Source of the DNA: Streptomyces montanisoli | GTDB taxonomy: Bacteria; Actinomycetota; Actinomycetes; Streptomycetales; Streptomycetaceae | Direction of reading: 5' to 3' | Length of the DNA stretch: 64,000 nucleotides | Assembly: GCF_017813245.1 (NCBI RefSeq) | Contig: NZ_JAGIQL010000002.1 | Location: 1-64,000 of the forward strand | In this document: positions 25,170-34,414 of the stretch, in pieces | Numbering within the stretch: position 1 is the stretch's first letter | Layout: each line of letters starts with the position of its first letter | Notes under the pieces: generated by a model | What the model was told of the DNA's origin: nothing | Seen by the model: only the letters and a program-made list of their open reading frames with translations | The model's database searches: none | Made by a program: the position numbers and the translations under genes

Positions 25170-26393
25170 TCACCCGCACTCGGGTACGCGCAGCACGAGT
25201 CCCGCCGCGGGCTTCGGCCAGAAGGATGTGGTCTTGCGCGGCAGGCACACGCCGGCAGTCGCGAAGCCGCGCACCGTGTCCTCGGTGATCGACGGCAGCA
25301 GGACAGCGGTGCCGCTGCCGTTCGCGGCTACGGCAGCAATCGCTTGTTCGGCATCGTGCACGTACTGTACGGCGCACCCCAGATCAGATACCGACCATGC
25401 GTGAGCCAGCAGGAGCCTGTCCGCTACGGCGGTGGGAAGCTGTTGCCACTGCGGTGGGCAGCCTGCCAATGCCCCTTGGAGGGCTGTCGGGTCGGGTTCG
25501 GTGACGGCCCACGCCCGTCCGGCTCCGGCAATGACCACCTCGCCGGGTGCGGGCCAGAACGCTCCGGCCGGCAGCGGCCTAACACGGGCGATATCGGCCG
25601 CGGCAGCGGCGGCCTTGTCCACCTCCAGGCCGGGGATCACCCGATGGATCGCGGTCAGCCGCAACGGAAGGTTCGTGGAATCGACCAGGAGGGCCAAGGC
25701 ATGACGCCAGGGCGACGGATCCTCTTCCTGCTCGTGAAGCCGCAGGCAGGCCGCGTGGCGGTGATGCCCGTCGGCCATCAGGAAGCGCCTGCCCGCCAAT
25801 CCGACTGTCAGAGCCGTCTGTTCGTCCGGGTCGGTGCACGCCCACAGCCGGTGCGTCATGGTTCCGATCCGGACGGTGGCCGTGGGCGGCCGTTGTGTGA
25901 GGCGGTCAGCGGCTTGCGTTCCGGTGCCGTCTGCGGTGCGGTGCGTGAGCAGCAGTGGCTCCAGCTGGGCCCGCAGCGCCCGCAGCATGGAGGCGCGCTG
26001 CACGACCAGGTGAGCGTCGACGTCCTCGTGGGGCAGCACTGGACCGGGCGTGTGGCCGGCCCAGTCCAGTTCCCCGATCAGGCCGCGTTGCACCCTGCGC
26101 CGGCCGGCGTGTTGTTCGTAGACGTACAGGGCCGGCCGGGGATCGCGGCGAAGTACTCCCCTCTGCAGCCAACGGGTCAGCTGGTCGGCTGCCGCGAGCG
26201 GATCGCGGTCGTGCAGCAGGCGGGCGATGTGGTGCGGTCGGCAGCGCAGAGCACGCGCTTGGGCCGGCCCGATCTCGTCGAACGGCGGGCTGACGACCGA
26301 AGACAGCGTGCCGGGAAGGGTTGGGGCGTAGCGGACTCCTCGGAAGGGCCGCAGAGGCACGGGGGTGTGGGCGGGGAGGCCAGGCAGGGACAT
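25170..26393 (-). CDS. DUF1015 family protein (SerK/SbnI-like, possible free-serine kinase)
   Basis: 407 residues. The DUF1015 signatures are PPFDEIG near the N-terminus, YVYEQ, and FLMADGHHRHAACLR near residue 210. Members include archaeal SerK and staphylococcal SbnI, which phosphorylate free L-serine to O-phosphoserine with ATP or ADP. Two genes upstream is a cysteine-synthase-like PLP enzyme, a class in which some members use O-phosphoserine. I infer the pair works in sequence, but this is untested. ATG 26393 follows TTGGAG. A hairpin (26417-26467) separates it from the MFS gene, so its level may be set separately. Confidence 0.78.
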   Translation of the reverse strand: MSLPGLPAHTPVPLRPFRGVRYAPTLPGTLSSVVSPPFDEIGPAQARALRCRPHHIARLLHDRDPLAAADQLTRWLQRGVLRRDPRPALYVYEQHAGRRRVQRGLIGELDWAGHTPGPVLPHEDVDAHLVVQRASMLRALRAQLEPLLLTHRTADGTGTQAADRLTQRPPTATVRIGTMTHRLWACTDPDEQTALTVGLAGRRFLMADGHHRHAACLRLHEQEEDPSPWRHALALLVDSTNLPLRLTAIHRVIPGLEVDKAAAAAADIARVRPLPAGAFWPAPGEVVIAGAGRAWAVTEPDPTALQGALAGCPPQWQQLPTAVADRLLLAHAWSVSDLGCAVQYVHDAEQAIAAVAANGSGTAVLLPSITEDTVRGFATAGVCLPRKTTSFWPKPAAGLVLRVPECG

Positions 26394-26416
26394 GCGCGCT
26401 CCAAATCGGTGAGCAC

Positions 26417-26467
26417 GGTCGGTCGGGGCGGGGAGGACGCATCGCGCCGGTCCCGCCCCAACCGACC
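26417..26467. terminator. Hairpin between MFS and DUF1015 genes
   Basis: A left arm at 26417-26432 (GGTCGGTCGGGGCGGG) pairs with a right arm at 26452-26467 (CCCGCCCCAACCGACC) with one G-T type mismatch. It lies in the 85-nt gap and could attenuate transcription into the DUF1015 gene. Confidence 0.5.
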
Positions 26468-26478
26468 GGCCGCTCGGG

Positions 26479-27777
26479 TCAGGCCGTCGCGGGCTGTGCC
26501 TCAGAGGCGGGTGCTACCAGTCGGCCGGTGCGGTGCAAGCCGTGCAGAGCGGCTGCGCAGGCCAAGCCCAGGGCGGACAGGGCGATCCACGGCAGCGCCG
26601 ACATGCCGGCGGCCCTCGCGGTGTCGAGTGCCGCCCCGGTGAGCAGGTTGCCGAGCGTGATGCCGATGCCGCAGATGGTGTTGTACAAGCCGTAATGGGT
26701 GGCGACGAGGCGTCCACGGCAGAGCCGCACGATGGTGTCCATCTCGAACGGATAGGTGATCATCGTGCCGAGAGCCAGCAGCAGGGCAGCCAGCGTCGGC
26801 GGCACTGCGGCCAGCGCCCACCGTCCGACGCCGCCTTCTGGTACGGGAAGGGCGGTCGCGGCGAGAAGGGGGAGGAAGGCCGCGCCCATCGTCGCCAGGC
26901 CCCATGCCAGTGCCTGGCCCGGGACGAGGTTCTCCTTGCACCAGGCGGTGAGCTTCGTCTGCCCGGCGATGGTGGCGAGTCCCGACGCAGCGAACAGCAG
27001 TGCCACGGCCACTGTCCCGAACTCCCCGTCGCCGCCAACGCGCCGGACCTCCAACGGCAGCGCCAGGTAGACCTGGAACGACAGGACGTAGGCTCCGATC
27101 ATGGCAGCGGAGAACAGCAGGAAGGGCCGGTTGGCCAGCACGCGGCGCCACTGGGCCCGAACGGTCTCCTTCGTCCTGTCGCCCATCCGGCTGACGGCCT
27201 CGGCGCGGCGTACAGGCAGGGAGCGGATCTGCACCGCGCTGAGCACCGCGAAGATCCCGGCGGATACCAGGCACGTGATCTTGAAGTCGATGCCGGTGAG
27301 CGCCATCCCGACCAGCGGGCCCAGCAGGATACCGGCCTGGTAGAACACGTTGAACAGAGCGAACGCCTCCACCCTGCGCTCCCCCGCGTCGGCTGCGAGG
27401 TAGGCGCGGACGGCCGGGTTGAACAACGCACCCGCGAACCCTGTGGCCGCGGACGCGGCGAGGAGCGCCGGCACGGAGTCGACGTACCCGAGAGCGGCGA
27501 AGCCGACGGTACGCAGGACGCAGCCCGCGACGATCAGTGGTTTGTAGCCGAGCCGGTCGGCCAGCGTTCCCCCGATGAGGAACATGCCCTGCTGGCTGAA
27601 GTTGCGGACACCCAGGACCAGTCCGACCAGCCATCCGGCCAGTCCGAGGGCTCCCGAAAGGTGCTGGGCCAGATAGGGCATCAGCATGTAGAAGCCGAGG
27701 TTGATCGTGAACTGGTTCAGCAGCAGCAGCTGGACGCTGCGGTCGTAGGAACGCGCCTGCGTGAGCACGGACTTCAC
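26479..27777 (-). CDS. MFS transporter (probable exporter)
   Basis: 432 residues from GTG 27777, twelve predicted helices. MFS motif A is visible as [17 protein letters not shown] (~residue 75-91). The N-terminal helix has [20 protein letters not shown]. The family resembles MDR-type MFS exporters. The start overlaps the stop of the PLP enzyme gene (GTGA). The position between a PLP amino-acid enzyme and a DUF1015 protein suggests that it exports their product, as happens in siderophore-precursor and antimetabolite clusters; that is inference. Confidence 0.87.
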   Translation of the reverse strand: MKSVLTQARSYDRSVQLLLLNQFTINLGFYMLMPYLAQHLSGALGLAGWLVGLVLGVRNFSQQGMFLIGGTLADRLGYKPLIVAGCVLRTVGFAALGYVDSVPALLAASAATGFAGALFNPAVRAYLAADAGERRVEAFALFNVFYQAGILLGPLVGMALTGIDFKITCLVSAGIFAVLSAVQIRSLPVRRAEAVSRMGDRTKETVRAQWRRVLANRPFLLFSAAMIGAYVLSFQVYLALPLEVRRVGGDGEFGTVAVALLFAASGLATIAGQTKLTAWCKENLVPGQALAWGLATMGAAFLPLLAATALPVPEGGVGRWALAAVPPTLAALLLALGTMITYPFEMDTIVRLCRGRLVATHYGLYNTICGIGITLGNLLTGAALDTARAAGMSALPWIALSALGLACAAALHGLHRTGRLVAPASEAQPATA

Positions 27778-28961
27778 CGCTCCTCCGTCCTGGCTCCGGT
27801 GATCGTGGTTCCGTCCCGCGTGAGGAATGGGTCGGGAGCGGCAGGGTCCACGAGACGGAGGGACTCCGCGTCCGCGGCGTCCCTCCGGGCCAGGGGGTCG
27901 AGCACCGTGGTGCAGCGCGACCAGCGGACGACCTCCTTCTCGTCGGGCCGCCCCACCACCTCGGGTTCGACCGGGGACGGCGCGTCGAGCAGGCCGTGCG
28001 AGGCGCAGTACTCGTCGTCGTAGACCGTTCCCAGATAGCGCTGCGGGCCATCGGGGAAGATCGCCGCAATGCGGGTCCGCGGATCGTGCGTGCGTGCCAG
28101 CCAGCTCGCCGCAAGGGTGACGGCGCCGACACTCCAGCCCCCCGTGGCGTAGTGAGAGGCCGCCAGTTGACGGCACGCCCACACGGCCTCGGACGGCGCG
28201 ACCCAATGCACTTCGTCGAAGCGCTCGTAGGCGACATTGCGCGGATAGATGCTGGAGCCCAGGCCACGCATCAGGCGGGACCGGGCAGGCTGCCCGAAGA
28301 TCGTCGAGCCGACCGTGTCCACGCCGACGACCTTCAGGTCCGGGTAGAGCTGGCGCAACACACCGGACAGACCAGCGGAGTGGCCTCCGGTGCCGACGCT
28401 GCAGACCAGTACGTCGATGTGGCCGAGCTGAGAGGCGAGTTCGAGGGCGAGTGGGGTGTAGGCGGCCACGTTGTCGGGATTGTTGTACTGGTCCGGGCAC
28501 CACCCTCCGGGATGCTCGGACAGCAACTGCTCGACGCGGTCACGGCGGGCCTGCTGCCAACCGCCCGTCGGGCGCGGCTCGGCGACCGTGTCCACCCGCG
28601 CGCCGTAAGCGGTCAGGAGCCGGGTCATTGAGGGCTCGAGACCCGGATCGGTCACCAAGGTGACCGGGTGGTCGTGGACCAGGCCGGCCAGGGCGAGGCC
28701 GAGTCCGAGGGTGCCGCTGGTCGATTCGATGATCATGCCGTTCGGGAGGAGATCACCGCGAGCCCGTGCCCGCTCGACCATGTAGAGGCCGGGACGGTCC
28801 TTGATACCGCCGGGGTTGAAGCCTTCCAGCTTCGCCCAGAAGCCACGTCCGGGCGGGCACAGGGGCTCGGACACGCGGAGCAGGGGCGTGTTGCCGACGA
28901 GCCCGGACAGGTCGGCTCGAGAAGCCGACTGAGCCACATCGGTGGCGATGAGGGAGTGCAT
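27774..28961 (-). CDS. Cysteine synthase-like PLP enzyme (SbnA/CysM type II fold)
   Basis: 395 residues. The PLP lysine is Lys54 in [13 protein letters not shown], replacing the usual SxKDR. The substrate loop TSGNTG of cysteine synthases is changed to [10 protein letters not shown] (81-90); losing this Asn-Thr suggests a different substrate. The PLP-phosphate glycine loop is [12 protein letters not shown]-terminal extension of ~70 residues follows the core. Related enzymes include SbnA (O-phosphoserine plus glutamate) and OPS sulfhydrylases. It is first in an operon with an MFS gene and a SerK-like DUF1015 gene. The product cannot be named from sequence. Confidence 0.82.
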   Translation of the reverse strand: MHSLIATDVAQSASRADLSGLVGNTPLLRVSEPLCPPGRGFWAKLEGFNPGGIKDRPGLYMVERARARGDLLPNGMIIESTSGTLGLGLALAGLVHDHPVTLVTDPGLEPSMTRLLTAYGARVDTVAEPRPTGGWQQARRDRVEQLLSEHPGGWCPDQYNNPDNVAAYTPLALELASQLGHIDVLVCSVGTGGHSAGLSGVLRQLYPDLKVVGVDTVGSTIFGQPARSRLMRGLGSSIYPRNVAYERFDEVHWVAPSEAVWACRQLAASHYATGGWSVGAVTLAASWLARTHDPRTRIAAIFPDGPQRYLGTVYDDEYCASHGLLDAPSPVEPEVVGRPDEKEVVRWSRCTTVLDPLARRDAADAESLRLVDPAAPDPFLTRDGTTITGARTEER

Positions 28962-29554
28962 GGTTTCCGTTCGGTCGAGGTGGTTGCTTGCCTGCCGGCG
29001 GTGCGGATGGCAAAGCGGCAGCGCCGCGCCTGGTGACGCGGGGGTCGTTGCGTCCAGCCGCTCTCGCGGCCTCTAGTTGCGCCACTGGCCGGTGTTGGTG
29101 GGCATGCGGCGGCCGGCCTTCGTGCGCAGGGGCCGGAACAGTGCGGCTTCGGGCGTGCACCGGAGCATGGGAGAGGCAAGGTGAAGCGCGGGACGTGCCG
29201 GCAATGTTCCGGCGACATGCCGCGCTTCGTTGAGCGCGCCGGACATAAGAAAGCCGTAGGTAGCGCCTCACCAAAGCCGCACGAGGCGAGGCGCCGGGGC
29301 ATGACAAATATGGCGTGCGCAGCGAATGACACAATTCCTCCGAGCTGAACCGTCCTGACGTGGACAGGCAGAAGTCCCGCGAAGCCGTTGGCGAGAATGA
29401 TTCAGGCGCCGCCAGTCGCCCGCGATCGCGCATGACACGGTGGGGCAACGTTTCAGGGTGCGCCAGGAACCGGTGGCCGGGCGCTCGAGAGCGAAAAGAA
29501 GCGCAGCGTCGAGCAACCACAGAAAACGACTACCAGTTCGAAATGCGCTCAGGG
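28962..29554. other. Upstream region of the PLP operon
   Basis: About 590 nt. The only structured item I see is a ten-codon open frame on the minus strand at 29073-29105 (listed separately). Otherwise no supported gene. Confidence 0.45.
29073..29105 (-). other. Ten-codon upstream open frame, possible leader peptide
   Basis: ATG to TAG encoding MPTNTGQWRN, ~110 nt upstream of the PLP enzyme start on the same strand. GAAGG lies 11 bases before the ATG. It could be a regulatory leader peptide. It has no run of a single amino acid, so classical attenuation is not evident. It could equally be chance. Confidence 0.25.
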
Positions 29555-29995
29555 CTAGATCAGGAGGATCACTGACTGCGCAGGCGCGGACCGCGCGAGA
29601 AGCGCGGGGGTGATGCCGAAGAGGCGGTGGCAATCTGGCATACGGCTGACGAAGCCCGCGGAGCTCAGGTCCAGGGGCGACGCACAAGGCGCTTCGAGCT
29701 GTGCGCCCTGGGGCGGTTGCCCTGACACACAGGTGCCGTCCGCATGGCCGGCTCCGTGGCTGCCGGGCTCATGGACCGGAAGCGTCGACTGCGCGGAATC
29801 GCCGACCGTCACAGCCCCGGCCCTCGCTTCCGCGACGACCGCTGTGGTGGGGAGGAGATGAACGCCGGCGCTTTCGGGGCTCAAGCCATGTGTATACAGC
29901 AGACCGAGCAGCGCCACGAACAGCCACAGTGAACGCCGCGCGCCCGCCGAATAGCGGGTACGCCGCGCACCGAATGGCAGCCGCACCGTGACCAT
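29555..29995 (-). CDS. DUF6153-like small membrane protein
   Basis: 146 residues from MVTVRLPFGA. A hydrophobic segment (~22-36, SLWLFVALLGLLYTHGL), a middle part with HEPGSHGAGHADGTC, and a C-terminus ending PAQSVILLI. The layout (short cytoplasmic start, one helix, His/Cys-bearing external part, hydrophobic LLI/LRI end) is that of the other DUF6153-like proteins in the window. Function unknown. It stands alone upstream of the copZ promoter, transcribed away from it. Confidence 0.6.
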   Translation of the reverse strand: MVTVRLPFGARRTRYSAGARRSLWLFVALLGLLYTHGLSPESAGVHLLPTTAVVAEARAGAVTVGDSAQSTLPVHEPGSHGAGHADGTCVSGQPPQGAQLEAPCASPLDLSSAGFVSRMPDCHRLFGITPALLARSAPAQSVILLI

Positions 29996-30430
29996 GCCGT
30001 GATCGTACCCGGATATTGACCACCCGTCACAACCGGCAAGCCATTGGAGTGAAAGCCGCGCCGGTGTTTCGGACCGTTGCGCGCGCAACTCGCAATTCAT
30101 CGGGCCGCGCCCCTCAATCACTGTAGGCGCCGGCGCCATACAAGCTTCTCGTCATCGCACAGATGCCCGACAAAGTCCGCCGCACAAAGACCGCCACCGC
30201 ATCGGCTCGCAAGCACGACGCCGGCAGCGCGCACTCCCCCGCACCATCGCCCGTTGCCCACCTCCTGGATGCAGGCTGCCCACGAGGGTCGAGCGCCGGC
30301 GACCACGGCCGACTTCTGAGCCGAGCGGGGTCGCGTTATACCCCGCAGGGGTATAACGTTCACCCGAGACGGGGAGACCGTCGGCATCGGTCTCCTCTGC
30401 CCTGCCCACTTCACATGCCATGGAGTAGCC
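29996..30430. other. Divergent promoter region holding the copZ copper box
   Basis: About 435 nt. Apart from the CsoR-type box at 30334-30358 I see no gene. Confidence 0.5.
30334..30358 (+). promoter_or_regulatory. CsoR-type copper box (copZ copy 1), perfect dyad
   Basis: An 11-3-11 perfect inverted repeat: CGTTATACCCC, then GCA, then GGGGTATAACG. It lies 73 nt upstream of the copper chaperone start and is the best copper box in the window. Confidence 0.85.
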
Positions 30431-30727
30431 ATGACTTCTCAGGCGAGCACCGGCTCTTGCTGCAGCTCGGACGGTTCCTGCACCAGCAAGGCCGCGACCG
30501 ACACGCACAGCGGTGGCGTGACAACCGTCTACAAGGTGTCCGGAATGACCTGCGGCCACTGCGAGAGCGCGGTCTCTCAGGAGATCTCCGCACTCGGCGG
30601 TGTCAACGCGGTCAAGGCTGTCGCGGACTCCGGCGAGGTCACCGTTACCTCCGACGGACCGCTGGACGACGAGTCGGTACGCGCCGCCGTGGACGAGGCG
30701 GGCTACGAGCTCGTCGGTCGCACCTGA
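30431..30727 (+). CDS. copZ: Copper chaperone CopZ (heavy-metal-associated domain), copy 1
   Basis: 98 residues. The HMA domain (~30-98) has the Cu(I) site GMTCGHC (Cys41, Cys44). The N-terminal extension holds three more cysteines in GSCCSSDGSC (10, 11, 17), which could bind extra copper; the second CopZ at 63.1 kb has the same kind of extension ([10 protein letters not shown]). It would take Cu(I) to CopA or CsoR. ATG 30431 is used. The perfect CsoR-type box just upstream predicts copper induction. Confidence 0.92.
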   Translation: MTSQASTGSCCSSDGSCTSKAATDTHSGGVTTVYKVSGMTCGHCESAVSQEISALGGVNAVKAVADSGEVTVTSDGPLDDESVRAAVDEAGYELVGRT

Positions 30728-31018
30728 CGGACCTCGCCCGTGGTCGCCGGGCTCGAATGAACGTCCCGATTCGTCCGTGTCCGCAGTGACTTTTCTGTCC
30801 GCGCGCGGGCGTGCCACCCCTCTCGTGGGCAGGGCAGCCGAGAACCTCAGTGGGCGCAGGCGTGTCCCGAGGGGTACGTGACGGGTCCGGCAACGAACGG
30901 AAGGGGCGGCGGATATGACGGAGCGGGGTCGTGCCGCAGGCAGCGCTGGCGAAACCGCGCAGCCAATCCTGGGGCGCGGCGGGCGTCTGAATACCGATGG
31001 CTGGGGCGGGATGCCCGG

Positions 31019-31369
31019 ATGAACGGCGTCACGGCGGCACTGTCTCTTCTCGGTGTGGCGGTGATCGCCGTCCTCGGCGTGTACGGGGCGTCCTGGGCGG
31101 TGCGCCTGTCCTCGACGCCAGTGGATGCCGCACCGTTCGGCTCGGGGCTGGAGCCGGTGGAGCACGCGGTGAGCCGTTTCCATGTGCGCTGGTACACCGT
31201 GACCATGCTGTTCCTGGCCTTCGACATGGAGATGGTGTTCATGTATCCGTGGACCCGTGTGATTTCCGTGATGGGGACGAGCGCGGTGATCGAGATGTTC
31301 GTCTTCCTCGCGATTCTGCTCGCCGGGGTGGTCTACGCCTGGCGAGAGGGGGCGTTGCGGTGGACGTGA
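31019..31369 (+). CDS. nuoA: NADH-quinone oxidoreductase subunit A-like protein
   Basis: 116 residues, three helices. The signature loop is present: PFGSGLEPVEHAVSRFHVRW, then LFLAFDMEMVFMYPWT, with the conserved acidic residues of helix 2. NuoA sits at the junction between the membrane and peripheral arms. ATG 31019 is the best start; an ATG at 31011 is out of frame. The gene opens a co-oriented cluster A-(NuoB-like)-H-J-K-L-M-N with overlaps throughout, all of it membrane-arm genes. Confidence 0.9.
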   Translation: MNGVTAALSLLGVAVIAVLGVYGASWAVRLSSTPVDAAPFGSGLEPVEHAVSRFHVRWYTVTMLFLAFDMEMVFMYPWTRVISVMGTSAVIEMFVFLAILLAGVVYAWREGALRWT

Positions 31370-32601
31370 CCGCCATGTCTCTGCGTGCCGCTGCCGCGCG
31401 ACCGCGTGTACTGCTGACCGTCCTGCCGGGTGGGACGGCAGCACGGCTGGCTGCCGAACGGCAACTCCGGCTGCGGGACTGGCCGCTCGCGGCGAGCCCC
31501 GCGCAGGCCGATCTCCTCCTCGTCGCAGGCCCGGACTGCCCGGGCCTGCGGGCGCCACTGGAGCGGCTGTGGCAGGACCTGCCCACGCCCGCTGCCAGAG
31601 TCAGCGCCCCCGGCGCGGACGCCGTCCAGGCCGCGCTCGACTCCGGCCGGGCTCAGCTCGGTTCCCGGGAGGGACAGCTCGATCGGATCCGCGCGTCTGC
31701 CGGCGCGCACCGGCACGGCGGCCGGCCTGCGAAGGGCGAAGAGGGCCCCGGCGGTGTTCACGACGGGCATGGCCCTCACGGACACGGCGGGATGGAGATG
31801 CCGGGCGGGCTGTCCATGGCCGGAGTGGGCGAGGACCGCGACGGCCTGACACTTGACCAGCTCCACCTGCCACTCGGGCCGTTCCTGGCCGACTGGCCGA
31901 GCGGGCTGACCGTTCATCTGGTGCTTCAGGGCGATGTCATCCAGCAGGCGAACCTCGCGGATCCCATTGCACCCGGCGGTGAGGGGGCCGCACCGTTTTG
32001 GGCGCAGCCATGGATACAAGCGGACGCCGGTGAGCCGGTGACGGCGGGAGAGGCGGCGCGTCGGCGGTCGGCCGCGCATCTGGACAGCCTCTCCCGGCTG
32101 CTGTCGGTGGCCGGCTGGCCCGCTCAGACCGTCGTCGCCCGGCGGTTGCGCGACGACCTGCTCGCGGGCGCCCCCGGGCCCGCCATGGCGCCCCGGCTCG
32201 AACGCTTCACCCGCCGGGTCGGCCGATCCCGGACTCTGGCCTGGGCGACCCGCGGAATCGGCGAGTTGAGTACCCAGGGCGGGAAGCAGGCCGGGGTCAG
32301 CGGCCCGGCGGCCCGGGCCGGCGGGGATGTCACCGACCGGTACCGCCAGTGGCTGGCCGACATCCGCCGCGATTTGGGACGTCTGGACCAACCGGCGCGC
32401 CTCCAGGCGGCAGAGGCAGAGGAGAGCCCCCGCGGCCGATGGAGGGCGCAGCACCCGCCATCGGCCGCGCTGGTCACTGTGCTGCCTGCGCTGCTGACCG
32501 GTGCGGAACTGGCCGCGGCCCGCCTCATCGTGGCCAGTCTCGACCCCGACATGGACGAACTGCTGCCCACCCGACGGGAGGTGAGGGCACCCCATGACTG
32601 A
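31360..32601 (+). CDS. NuoB-like protein lacking Fe-S ligands, with His-rich linker and C-terminal domain
   Basis: 413 residues from GTG 31360 (GAGAGGGGG upstream); GTG 31366 or ATG 31375 are also possible. The stretch ASPAQADLLLVAGPDCPG aligns with NuoB (ASPRQADLMVVAGTCFTK), but the CC pair and two further Cys that hold cluster N2 are missing. A His/Gly/Met linker follows (HDGHGPHGHGGMEMPGG). The rest contains LTLDQLHLPLGPFLADWP and QGDVIQQA, which I see as NuoD-like but cannot prove. It sits where nuoB, C and D normally are. I infer a structural stand-in that caps the membrane arm without electron transfer. Confidence 0.55.
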   Translation: MDVTAMSLRAAAARPRVLLTVLPGGTAARLAAERQLRLRDWPLAASPAQADLLLVAGPDCPGLRAPLERLWQDLPTPAARVSAPGADAVQAALDSGRAQLGSREGQLDRIRASAGAHRHGGRPAKGEEGPGGVHDGHGPHGHGGMEMPGGLSMAGVGEDRDGLTLDQLHLPLGPFLADWPSGLTVHLVLQGDVIQQANLADPIAPGGEGAAPFWAQPWIQADAGEPVTAGEAARRRSAAHLDSLSRLLSVAGWPAQTVVARRLRDDLLAGAPGPAMAPRLERFTRRVGRSRTLAWATRGIGELSTQGGKQAGVSGPAARAGGDVTDRYRQWLADIRRDLGRLDQPARLQAAEAEESPRGRWRAQHPPSAALVTVLPALLTGAELAAARLIVASLDPDMDELLPTRREVRAPHD

Positions 32602-33523
32602 GTCGGGAGCATGGTGGACGCTGCTGGCCGCTCCGGCGATGCTTTTCTGCCTGGCGGCGCTCGCGGTGGCCGCCAACTCGGTCCTCGATGCCCGCGACGC
32701 GGGCCGGAGCGCCGGCCCTGCGGCCGCGATGCGGCCTTTCCTCGCTCTGCCCCGGGCGCTGCTGACCCAGCCGCGGCGGCTGCCGGCCCCTGATGTGCTG
32801 TTGTGGAGGGCGGGTATTGCCATCGTGCCAGTGGCCGCTGTGCTCTCCACGCTGGTGATCCCCTTCGGCAATGTGGCGGTGGCCGATCTGTCGGTCGGGG
32901 TCCTGTGGTTCAACGCCATGGAGGTACTGACCTGGGCCGGACTGTGGCTGGCCGGCTGGGGGCCCAACGCGGCCTTCTCCCTCGTCGGCGGCTACCGCTT
33001 CCTCGCCCTTGGCCTGGCCTACGAGCTGCCGTTGATGTTCGCGCTGATCTCCGCGGCCACCGGCGCGCAGTCTCTGCGGGTGGGCGACATCGCCGCCGCC
33101 CAGCAGGGACTGTGGTACGCGGTGTGGATGCCGGTCGCCTTCGTCGTCTACCTGGCCGGGGTGCTCGCCTTCGGGTTCCTGGGCCCGTTCGCCTATCCCA
33201 CCGGCCGCGACCTGGCCGGCGGGGTGCTCAGCGATGCCTCGGGGGTGGAGTGGCTGCTGCTGCAGGCCGGTCGGTGGCTGTGGTTGGCCGCGGGCGCGGC
33301 GATGGCTGTGCCGCTTTTCCTCGGCGGCGGCGCCGGCCCCCTCCTGCCCGCGTGGGCGTGGTCACTGATCAAGACGCTGGCCGTGCTCGCGGTCCTGGTG
33401 GTGGCAGTGAGGCGCCTGCCGCTGGTTCGGGCGGACCGGTACGTGGAGTTGGCCTGGGTGGTGCTCATTCCGCTGACGATCGCACAAACGCTGGTGCCGG
33501 CCTTGGTCGACCTGGCCCGATGA
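32594..33523 (+). CDS. nuoH: NADH-quinone oxidoreductase subunit H-like protein
   Basis: 309 residues, eight or so helices. It retains GLAYELPLMFALI (the NuoH E-x-P loop lining the quinone chamber) and WYAVWMPVAFVVYLAG. The ATG overlaps the previous stop by eight bases. NuoH normally forms the quinone cavity together with NuoB and NuoD, neither of which is present in standard form here, so its quinone role is uncertain. Confidence 0.9.
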   Translation: MTESGAWWTLLAAPAMLFCLAALAVAANSVLDARDAGRSAGPAAAMRPFLALPRALLTQPRRLPAPDVLLWRAGIAIVPVAAVLSTLVIPFGNVAVADLSVGVLWFNAMEVLTWAGLWLAGWGPNAAFSLVGGYRFLALGLAYELPLMFALISAATGAQSLRVGDIAAAQQGLWYAVWMPVAFVVYLAGVLAFGFLGPFAYPTGRDLAGGVLSDASGVEWLLLQAGRWLWLAAGAAMAVPLFLGGGAGPLLPAWAWSLIKTLAVLAVLVVAVRRLPLVRADRYVELAWVVLIPLTIAQTLVPALVDLAR

Positions 33524-33542
33524 GGAACGAAGGGTTCACGTC

Positions 33543-34112
33543 ATGGATGTGACAAGCACGGTTCTGCTCGTGTTCCTGGGTGTGCCGGCCCTTGTTTTCG
33601 GTGTCCTGGTCTTCACGCTGAATTCCATGGCCCGGGTGACCTTCGCCCTGCTCGCGTCCCTGGTGTGCGTGGGGGGTGTGGTGACCGTGTTGGGGCTGCC
33701 GTATCTCGGCATGGTCATCGTGCTGATGATGGTCATGGAAATGGTGATCATGGCCGTATTCATGATCGCCTACATGATGAATCCCGCGGGCCTGATGCCG
33801 ATGTCGATGCTGCACAACAAGCGCGGCGCCCTCGTCATCAGCAGCGTCGTCTTCGCCGCGCTGGTGGCCGGGATCTTTGTGGTGCCATGGCCCGGACATG
33901 CCGGAGCTTTGCCGCGGGACACGACGTTCCAGGCCGGCATGGCGCTGATGGGCCCTCAGATGCTGACGATGGTCACACTGGGGTTCGTACTGCTGGCCAC
34001 CATGGTGGGCGCTACGGTGCTCGCCACCCGCCGGGGCCGCTACGACCGCTTCGGCGACGACCTCGACCAGCGGCCCGCCCGGGACCCGGCCGGTGGCGGG
34101 GTGGGCCGATGA
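33543..34112 (+). CDS. nuoJ: NADH-quinone oxidoreductase subunit J-like protein
   Basis: 189 residues, five helices: FLGVPALVFGVLVFTLNSMA, FALLASLVCVGGVVTVLGLP, then YLGMVIVLMMVMEMVIMAVF. The start follows GAGGAACGAAGG. Helix 3 is unusually Met-rich (VLMMVMEMVIMAVFMIAYMM). The normal conserved Tyr-Val-Gly-Ala pattern of helix 3 is replaced by YLGMVIVLM. The stop overlaps nuoK (ATGA). Confidence 0.85.
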   Translation: MDVTSTVLLVFLGVPALVFGVLVFTLNSMARVTFALLASLVCVGGVVTVLGLPYLGMVIVLMMVMEMVIMAVFMIAYMMNPAGLMPMSMLHNKRGALVISSVVFAALVAGIFVVPWPGHAGALPRDTTFQAGMALMGPQMLTMVTLGFVLLATMVGATVLATRRGRYDRFGDDLDQRPARDPAGGGVGR

Positions 34113-34414
34113 CCTTCGAGCTGGTCCTAGTCCTGGCCGCCGGACTGTTCTGCGTCGGCCTGTTCGGTGCGCTGTCCCAGCAGTCCATCGTCATGATCAT
34201 GATGGGTATCGAGCTGATGATCGGCGGCATCATCGTCGCAGGCGCCGACTTCTGGCGCTTCCTCGCCCCGGCCGCCCCCAGCGGCCAGGTGGTGATCGTC
34301 TCAGCGGTGGTGGCGATGGCGGTGGAGATGGCCATGGGCTTCGCCGTCACCACCGCCATCTACCGCTCCCGGCAGGTCGACATGACCGATATGGCCGAGG
34401 AGCTGAAGGGATGA
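34109..34414 (+). CDS. nuoK: NADH-quinone oxidoreductase subunit K-like protein
   Basis: 101 residues, three helices. The key helix-2 glutamate is kept in IMMGIELMIGGIIVAG, and VVAMAVEMAMGFAV carries the helix-3 glutamate. Both are part of the central proton axis. Overlaps nuoJ and nuoL by four bases each. Confidence 0.9.
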   Translation: MTFELVLVLAAGLFCVGLFGALSQQSIVMIMMGIELMIGGIIVAGADFWRFLAPAAPSGQVVIVSAVVAMAVEMAMGFAVTTAIYRSRQVDMTDMAEELKG

